NCBI RefSeq assembly: GCF_004193775.1
Contig: NC_041021.1
Location: 35,351,718 to 35,415,717, forward strand
Source of the DNA: Glycine soja
Taxonomy: Eukaryota > Streptophyta > Magnoliopsida > Fabales > Fabaceae
DNA: 64,000 nt
Direction: 5' to 3'
The notes under the pieces are model-generated. The model did not search any database, had not been told where the DNA came from, and saw only the letters and a program-made list of their open reading frames with translations. Positions 58,630 to 64,000 of this stretch are shown piece after piece (the first letter of the stretch is position 1; each line of letters starts with the position of its first letter). The position numbers were made by a program, and so were the translations under genes.

Positions 58630-58848
58630 TTTTTATTTTGATTTATGACAGTTTTTTAATAGAAACCGGCATAAATTTTATTACACAAAACATTCTAAGG
58701 CAGTTTTCAATAACCGCCTTAGAATGTGTGTCATCAATTGCAGTATTCTGGGTAATAATTACAAAATTGTCACCGTGCCACTTTCTAGAGCGGTTGCCTT
58801 ATAACCGTCGTAAAAATGGTGTCGTAAAAAGCAATTTTTTTAGTAGTG
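58630..58848. repeat. CACTA-2 right subterminal repeats and terminus
   Basis: AAGGCAGTTTTCAATAACCG with CCTTAGAATG, and GCGGTTGCCTTATAACCGTC, match the left-end palindromes in reduced number. Ends TTTAGTAGTG. Confidence 0.82.
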
Positions 58849-58851
58849 ACA

Positions 58852-60345
58852 CTAAATAAAGACATAGGTCTCAAATCTTTCATGGAGGAAGGATTACCGA
58901 TTTTGGGAATCATGGCAATATAAGTGCTATTTAAATTTGGAGGGAAAAAAACTTGATTCAACCAAGCAACATCATTAAGATAAATATCATCACCTATCAA
59001 ATCCCAAAATCTTTTGTAGAAAACGGGATTAAAGCCATATGGGCCAGCGAATTTATGAGAGTGCATTTCAAACTTTAAATTCCCACTTTTCAAAAGGAGC
59101 AAAAGGAAAGAATTATCATCAAGTGAATTCTTAATATGAACATTCTCAACATTTGCATGAATACCAACCTCATCACAAGCAAATAGAGTCTCGAAATAAT
59201 AAATTTCAAGTAGGCAAAGATCTTTCATGTTTGTAACAACAACTTTATTATCAGATGAAAGCTTAGAAATTAAATTCTTTTTTTCCTGGTGTTTGCAGTA
59301 GCATTTTCTATTAGCATCTCCATCCCTAGTCCAAAACAATTTAACATGTTGCCTCCAAAAAGCCTCTTCTTGAGCAAGAATTAAAATTAATTCATCCCTA
59401 GAAATCTTGAACTCACGTAAGGAATTGGAATCAGAATTGTACCTTAAAAACTTCAGCTTATCTTTGCAACTTTTAATATATTCCTTAAATCTAGAGTGGA
59501 TACGGTGGCCCCAAGAGAAAAGGTCTTTGTACCTTTTCAACAACCCATTCTGCACCGCCTAGTCCAAATCATGCTCCTCCAATCAACAATTTCTTAATCT
59601 AAAGTTCCTTTTTTTTTTTTGCTCAGATAGTCATGGCGAAAAAGGTTTAAAATTATGGAGGAATGATTAGAGACTATAGCAAATGAATTCAAAAGATTAC
59701 AATCAGGAAATAAATCAAGCAAATCTTGCCTAGACATAGCTCTATCAAGACTCTCTTCTACTTCATCAATGGTACCTTTGCTTCTCCACCACATGAAAGG
59801 ATGTCCTTGCAAAGGGATATCAAAAGGGTTAGCATCTGTGATAGCTTTCCCAAAACCCCTCATAAGCCAAATAGGATGGTCAACCCTCCCATTTTTGTCA
59901 TCATTTGATAAGAGATCATTAAAATCTCTTATGATATATACCAAGGAATGACTGTGTCATGGGAAAAAGACCTCAACAATTCCCAGGAATATTTCCTTAT
60001 ATTTCAATCTGGAAATCCGTAAAGACCCATGACACACCAAACAAGTTTGTCTAGATAGTGAACCTCTATATTACAAAGTTTTGAGAAAATTTTATAAGAC
60101 AACAATCAAATTAATAGTTTTCCCCAAAACAATGCTAAACCATCGTGTCTACCATTGCAATCAACAAAGAAACAATAATCAAAATTTAGCTTCACTTCTA
60201 TTTCATCAATTATTTCAGCATGAACTAAAGTTCCAGATAGAAAAATAACATATGGTGTATGGGTCTAAACGAGATAACAAAGAGAATTAACTGCATGCGG
60301 GTTGCCCAGGCCTGGATAGTTTCAGCTTAAGCAACTCATTGATCC
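58852..60345 (-). pseudogene. LINE-A ORF2, N-terminal half: endonuclease and start of reverse transcriptase
   Basis: From 60345 downward: a WNYPGLGNPHAV start block, LSGTLVHAEIIDEIEVKLNF, VDCNGRHDGLALFWGKT, IIRDFNDLLSNDDKNGRVDH (the GDFN block of the AP-type endonuclease, with Gly changed), PFMWWRSKGTIDEVEESLDR and VSNHSSIILNL. The connector is at 59200-59555 and reverse-transcriptase blocks follow: GPYGFNPVFYKRFWDLIGDD, NSTYIAMIPKIGNPSSMKDL, RPMSLFS. The open 256-codon stretch 58785-59555 runs a few codons into CACTA-2, which is coincidental. Confidence 0.86.
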
Positions 60346-60631
60346 TGGCAAGCCTAACTGCCAGGTCCTGCCATTAAAAAATGATTGACAATTTCTTCTT
60401 TAAGCTCCGCATTTTGATTGTTGTTGGTGGACTCCTTACTCACATTGATCATAGATGTTGTTTCAGTTGCAATGATTTTTTTCGCTTCTTGTGTCCCACA
60501 ATTAAATCAATCTCCATTTCGTTATTAATTTGGCCTTTATTATTGGGATTTGCATTATTGGGAATTAATGCATGGTTGGTGGGTTGAGGTAACAAAGTAT
60601 TAGGGAATTTGAAAGCAGAAATTAAGAGTTA
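60346..60631. other. LINE-A inter-ORF region
   Basis: No gene seen; low coding signal. Confidence 0.5.
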
Positions 60632-61729
60632 CTCCCTCCGATCCTATATATTGGTCACATTCTAGAAGGAATACTTGGTCCTATTTATAAGTCACCAACT
60701 AACCTATTAATGATGATTTTCTAATTCTGTCCTTTATACTATTCTCAACACTTCATTATTAGGGAAGCTTATTTTACATGGACCGTCCACCCACTCTTCT
60801 CACTCCATGCAATTAATGAAAATATGAGTACCTCTTCAAATACTCCATTCTCTTTCTGTCTCTCGTATTACCTTCTCTCTCATATTACCTATGCCTTTTG
60901 TTTTCTTTCTCAATTGAAACTGGAACATTTTTCTCTCCATGGAGAAAGGCAAAGAGCCCATTGTAAGCCATGAGGATTTGTTGGCATTGGTTGTTGAGGA
61001 CTCAGACACTGAACAAGATTCTCAATGTTATGAAGATTTGCTTGGAATGATTGTGGAAGACTCGCTAGAGTTTGAACATGTCCTCCCCTTCTACTTGAAC
61101 CAATGATAAGAGAAGGAGGTGAACTCGAATATGCTATTGCCGAAAATGATTGAAAGTTCAAATGCGGCATTGTCTTCAAGTGCAGCAAAAATGGTCGAAG
61201 TTTCAAGTGTGGCGTCGTCTTCAAGTGTGGCGAAAATGATTGAAGGTTCAAGTGTGGCGTCGTCTTCAAGTGTGGCAAAAATGATTGAAGGTTCAAGTGT
61301 AGCGTCATCTTCAAGTGCATCATCGTCAGTTAGTAACGAAGTGCTATTGTTCAATCTTAACAAGTTCCCAGAGGATGAGTGTAAGGATGATACTGAGGAG
61401 GAGAAAGAAAAAAAACTTGTTGAGCGAGCACTACTAAAAATATATTTTCCTGATTATTACTAATGCCATTGTGGAGAGATTTTGTTGGTTCTTTATTAGG
61501 TTCATCCATCCATGTTTCACTGTTAGTGGCTTAAGAATATCTTTTTGATGTGAACTTGTTAGTAACATATTAATCTAGTTTAATTTGTTCTATTTCTCCA
61601 TAATCCCATCCATGCGCTTTTTGGCATTCTATTTTATGTGACTATTAGAAAGTTTTTATATTTTGCATTTGATGTAGCATTCTCTTTTGGTCCAATAAGA
61701 AAGCTTGTCCAAATATATAGGCAAGTAAT
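60632..61729. mobile_element. Possible Stowaway-type element with internal repeat ORF
   Basis: CTCCCTCCGATCCTATATATTGG at 60632, preceded by TA, is the standard Stowaway (Tc1/mariner-type) terminus. A weak complement, CCAAATATATAGGCAAG, near 61709-61727 may be the other end. Inside, ATG 60939 starts MEKGKEPIVSHEDLLALVVE, which continues after stops to a Ser-rich repeat region. The right end is degenerate, so the limits are provisional. Confidence 0.45.
60939..61463 (+). pseudogene. Unrecognised acidic/Ser-rich ORF with 15-residue repeats
   Basis: MEKGKEPIVSHEDLLALVVE and following acidic text meet two stops near 61105. The frame reopens (61119-61463) with about four copies of a 15-residue unit of the type AKMIEGSSVASSSSV (45-bp DNA repeats, 61138-61325), then an acidic tail ending FPDYY plus stop. 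I do not recognise the family. Repeat slippage alone could produce the middle part. Confidence 0.35.
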
Positions 61730-62299
61730 ACATTATATTGAACAGAAAATGAGATGACTAGTAAAATCGTTGTCAACATGTTTATGTGGCTAGTAACCTT
61801 ATGCAAAGGACCATAATATGGCCATGGTAATTTTTGTGATTAGGAACCTAATAGGGTTGACCAAAAAAAATGGGGAACAACAAAAGCTACTAGATATAAG
61901 GACAAAGAACACTACATAGTAAATTAAGAACAAAAACTAGGAGTATTAGAGAAAGAACAAAGCATAACTAAACAAACATAATTAAAAGTACTAAGTGGCT
62001 ACATCATCATTTCCACTAGCAAAGAAACAAAGTCTACGAGCATAACCAAGTTACAACGTTTCAAAAAACAAGAGGAATTCTTCCAAACAAGAGACAGAAT
62101 GTGAGATGATAATTTAGGCTAAATATTTAATTAGTTATTAGTGGAATTAGTAGGATACGTAATTATGTTAGGGTATAATTGAAAACTTGTTTTATTGTCA
62201 GACATATTTAATGGCAATGATTGTTGAGGAAAAAAAAATGAATACTACCTTTCATACATATTTAATGACTTAACTTGTTCTATTTTCAGACATATTTAA
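61730..62299. other. AT-rich interval
   Basis: No gene recognised; probably the C-terminal and 3' remains of LINE-A ORF1, too decayed to read. Confidence 0.4.
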
Positions 62300-63010
62300 T
62301 GGCTTAACTCCACCTTGAATAGCTTACCACAAAAATTCAATGTGCCCAAGTAAGCCACAAAAATAGCAAAATAATCTAAGCCTTTCATATTTAAAGTTGG
62401 CGATCATTGCATTTCCCCCTTCCCTTCTAATCTTCTTCTTTCGCTTAAAAGGCATGTTGACATCCATAAGAACTCTAATCCTCAAGAAATTTATCCTTGA
62501 GACTCGAGTTGTGTTTGTCATTGTAGTCAAGCAATGTACCCAGAAATTTTTGGAGGTGTTGCCCAACCGCTATTGTCACAAAACTTGGCGGGCTATTATG
62601 CATTTGCGCCCAGATTGGTACTTTGTTTAGAGGAACCTGGCTTAGGATTCCATCCTCCTTGATGATGCTCGAAATAAGGACATGTTTATCCAAAGTCTAG
62701 GGCCCCTCCTTCATAACCCTTTGTATATCCTTATGGTGGTGAAAGTGGAAGATGAACACTCCATTACCTGCCTCCATGATTGAGATACCTTCCACCGGGC
62801 TCTAAACCTCGATCTGTCATTTGCTCCTTCATGATATGGACTCAAATTGTTTTATTTGTGAGAAACCTTCCCACCAGACACAAAGGATAATTCAAGCACA
62901 TCTTAGTAACAACATCATTTGCAAAAACTAACTCCTTATCTTCTTCGTCCTCAATTTTCATGTTGATACATGCAAGAGAAACACGAAAGAAATGCACGAA
63001 AACTTCCTAC
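62300..63010 (-). pseudogene. LINE-A ORF1 (DUF4283 plus CCHC zinc knuckle)
   Basis: RNA-binding chaperone of plant L1 elements. From 63010 downward: DKELVFANDVVTKMCLNYPL; EAGNGVFIFHFHHHKDIQRV then MKEGP (DUF4283 core, about 62700-62780); LDKHVLISSIIKEDGILSQV; VPIWAQMHNSPPSF; a shifted frame IRVLMDVNMPFKRKKKIRRE; then KYERLRLFCYFCGLLGHIEF, the zf-CCHC type 4 knuckle whose last Cys is changed to Trp. Two frameshifts are visible. Confidence 0.8.
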
Positions 63011-63022
63011 TAGGTAGGAAAC

Positions 63023-63393
63023 TGCTATGCTTGGTATTCGAGGCCCAAGGGTCCTCCCACAGAGAGAGAGAGAGAGAGAAAGAGAGAAAGTGGTTATCTG
63101 CGTATTATTATTCACCTCCCTTAACACGAATTACAAGTTTTTATATGGCCTTAACCACCTAACAACCTCCTAACGGCCATGCTACCTGCAACTGGGTTCG
63201 AGAACCTTCGAACCTACCTAGCCTAACTAACTCAGTTGCCTTCTCCACGACTGCATGGCTCCCTTACTCACGAACGTAGTCCTCTAAGTAAGAGGGAAAA
63301 GCTACTCTCCGTTTGGGCCTTGCTAAAGACACCCCTCCACTACTACCTTCCCCTTGTTCTGCTAGTGGCACCCCTTGCATCTGCTGCGTATCA
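63023..63393 (-). mobile_element. Solo LTR (371 bp)
   Basis: Flanked by GAAAC at 63018-63022 and 63394-63398. On the minus strand it begins TGATACGCAGCAG, has a TATATAAAAAC promoter box near the middle, a CT-rich stretch, and ends GCATAGCA. The minus orientation is preferred because of the TATA box. It lies at the 5' border of LINE-A ORF1. Confidence 0.85.
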
Positions 63394-63398
63394 GAAAC

Positions 63399-63630
63399 TA
63401 TAAGAGGGGAAGAACTAACTCACACAAAGACAAAAAAAAAAAAAAACATGAAAAAACATTTTATTAGTTGCTCATTGCAAGTTTAAAAATTAAACTTACA
63501 TTAATAGATGCATAAATCACGTTTACTTTTAAGTATTAAACATATTTTCGTCAAGTTGTCCTTCTGATTTGTAATTAACTCCTTGTTTTCATTAAATGAC
63601 AAATGGATTTATTTTTTGCAGTTTTGGTTT
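63399..63630. other. AT-rich spacer
   Basis: Contains a run of 15 A at about 63430. No gene; may be LINE-A 5' UTR. Confidence 0.4.
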
Positions 63631-64000
63631 CAAAATGTCATCCAATATAAATGTGGACCGAAGTGTTAAAGGAAATCCTAGAAGGGATAGATTTGGAGAC
63701 CGATGTGAGTATTGGATTAATGGGTTTGCTAATCATATCTCTTGCTAGGATGTGATCTTTGTTGAGCTTTTGGGTATTTACAAGGGCCTTGAAACAACTT
63801 GAAGTTTGGGGTATTCAAACTCTACTTATGCTTTTGTTTCTAGTGAAAAATGGTTGCTTTCATCTTCGGTTACAATGTCTTATTTGATCCATTCAAGACA
63901 TGCTTTAGAGATAGTGGCCAGTTATCATAAACCTTGAGAGAGGGAACCAACTTTGTAGATTTTTTGGCTAAGTTAGGCGCTAGTCAGGATTTAGTTTGGC
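63631..64000 (+). pseudogene. RNase H domain fragment of another LINE, runs off the window
   Basis: NVDRSVKGNPRRDRFGDR, then WINGFANHIS, DVIFVELLGIYKGLE and, after frame changes, REGNQLCRFFG and LVW. This is the order of a plant LINE RVT_3 RNase H domain (DGS...GNPGxxGFG, ELxAIxxGL, EGNxxADxLA). The first catalytic Asp region NVDGS reads NVDRS. Degenerate. Confidence 0.75.

Larger units (their letters stand above)
45464..58848. mobile_element. CACTA-2: transposase-less CACTA element carrying host-gene fragments (Pack-CACTA)
   Basis: Left end CACTACTAGAAAAAGGG and right end TTTTTTTAGTAGTG, with 3-bp TSD ACA (45461-45463 and 58849-58851). Both subterminal regions contain AAGACGGTTATT-type palindromic repeats. 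No Tnp2 or TnpA sequence was seen in 13.4 kb. Instead it holds ALDH12 exons, a filament-like plant protein first exon with its upstream region, RRM-protein exon(s), and LINE pieces. Soybean CACTA elements are known to capture gene fragments (Tgm-Express type), which fits. Movement would need transposase in trans. Confidence 0.92.
43010..63022 (-). mobile_element. LINE-A: L1-type non-LTR retrotransposon, minus strand, multiply interrupted
   Basis: ORF1 at about 62300-63010, endonuclease plus first part of reverse transcriptase at 58852-60345, and remainder of reverse transcriptase, zinc finger and RNase H at 43010-45460. All pieces are minus strand and in the expected order. CACTA-2 (45464-58848, TSD ACA) splits the reverse transcriptase between RPMSLFS and LYKFVSKVL. 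A Stowaway-like insert and possibly a solo LTR lie in the 5' part. The native length is about 6.5 kb. Many stops and frameshifts are present. The exact 5' and 3' ends are not defined. Confidence 0.85.

Noticed and set aside
58785..58851. LINE-A ORF extension TTKKIAFYDTIF
   Set aside because: These codons lie in the CACTA-2 terminus and are read-through by chance.

Overview
This window looks like gene-poor plant heterochromatin, almost certainly from a legume and most likely soybean (Glycine). The attribution is inference. It rests on Athila/Calypso-type LTR elements with an Asp-tRNA primer site, a Mutator-like element (MULE) carrying a plant-mobile-domain gene, and CACTA elements of the soybean type. 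No intact host gene, tRNA, rRNA, CRISPR array or bacterial feature was seen. Nearly every base can be assigned to a transposable element, and many junctions are fixed by target-site duplications (TSDs) that can be read directly.

Layout: (1) 1-10222 is an Athila/Calypso-type Ty3 element (Calypso-1, + strand) whose 5' LTR starts about 100 bp before the window. It has gag, a protease remnant, no reverse transcriptase or integrase, a long array of GCTAAGCG-type motifs, and an env-like reading frame. (2) 10224-42482 is an ancestral MULE of about 8.2 kb (11-bp perfect terminal inverted repeats GGCACCCAGCA) with a decayed MULE transposase and OTU-type protease on + and a plant-mobile-domain (MAIN-like) gene on -. 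It was expanded to 32 kb by two insertions. (3) The first is CACTA-1, 13815-22119 (TSD TCA), with a Tnp2 transposase that was itself hit by two solo LTRs (18147-19055, TSD TGTAC; 19364-20326, TSD GAAAT/AAAAT). (4) The second is Calypso-2, 23603-39370 (TSD ACCAA), inserted in the mobile-domain gene. Calypso-2 was in turn hit in its protease region by a 5.5-kb Ty3 element with a Met-tRNA primer site (27343-32842, TSD TGTTT).

(5) From about 43 kb to about 63 kb lies one minus-strand LINE (LINE-A). It is split by CACTA-2, 45464-58848 (TSD ACA). CACTA-2 has no transposase; it carries pieces of host genes: several exons of a delta-1-pyrroline-5-carboxylate dehydrogenase (ALDH12) gene, the promoter and first exon of a filament-like plant protein gene, and an RRM-protein exon. 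A 5'-truncated LINE (LINE-B, 54702-57540, 16-bp TSD) and an older LINE fragment sit inside it. (6) LINE-A is further interrupted by a Stowaway-like element (about 60632-61729) and a 371-bp solo LTR (63023-63393, TSD GAAAC). A second LINE fragment starts at about 63.6 kb.

Functionally the window is a stack of selfish elements. Non-autonomous elements dominate: two pol-less Calypso copies with the same deletion, a Ty3 element with a collapsed gag-RT frame, and a transposase-less gene-carrying CACTA. All must depend on enzymes encoded elsewhere. Subtracting the insertions gives about 10.3 kb for both Calypso copies, which supports a fixed non-autonomous family rather than two independent decays.
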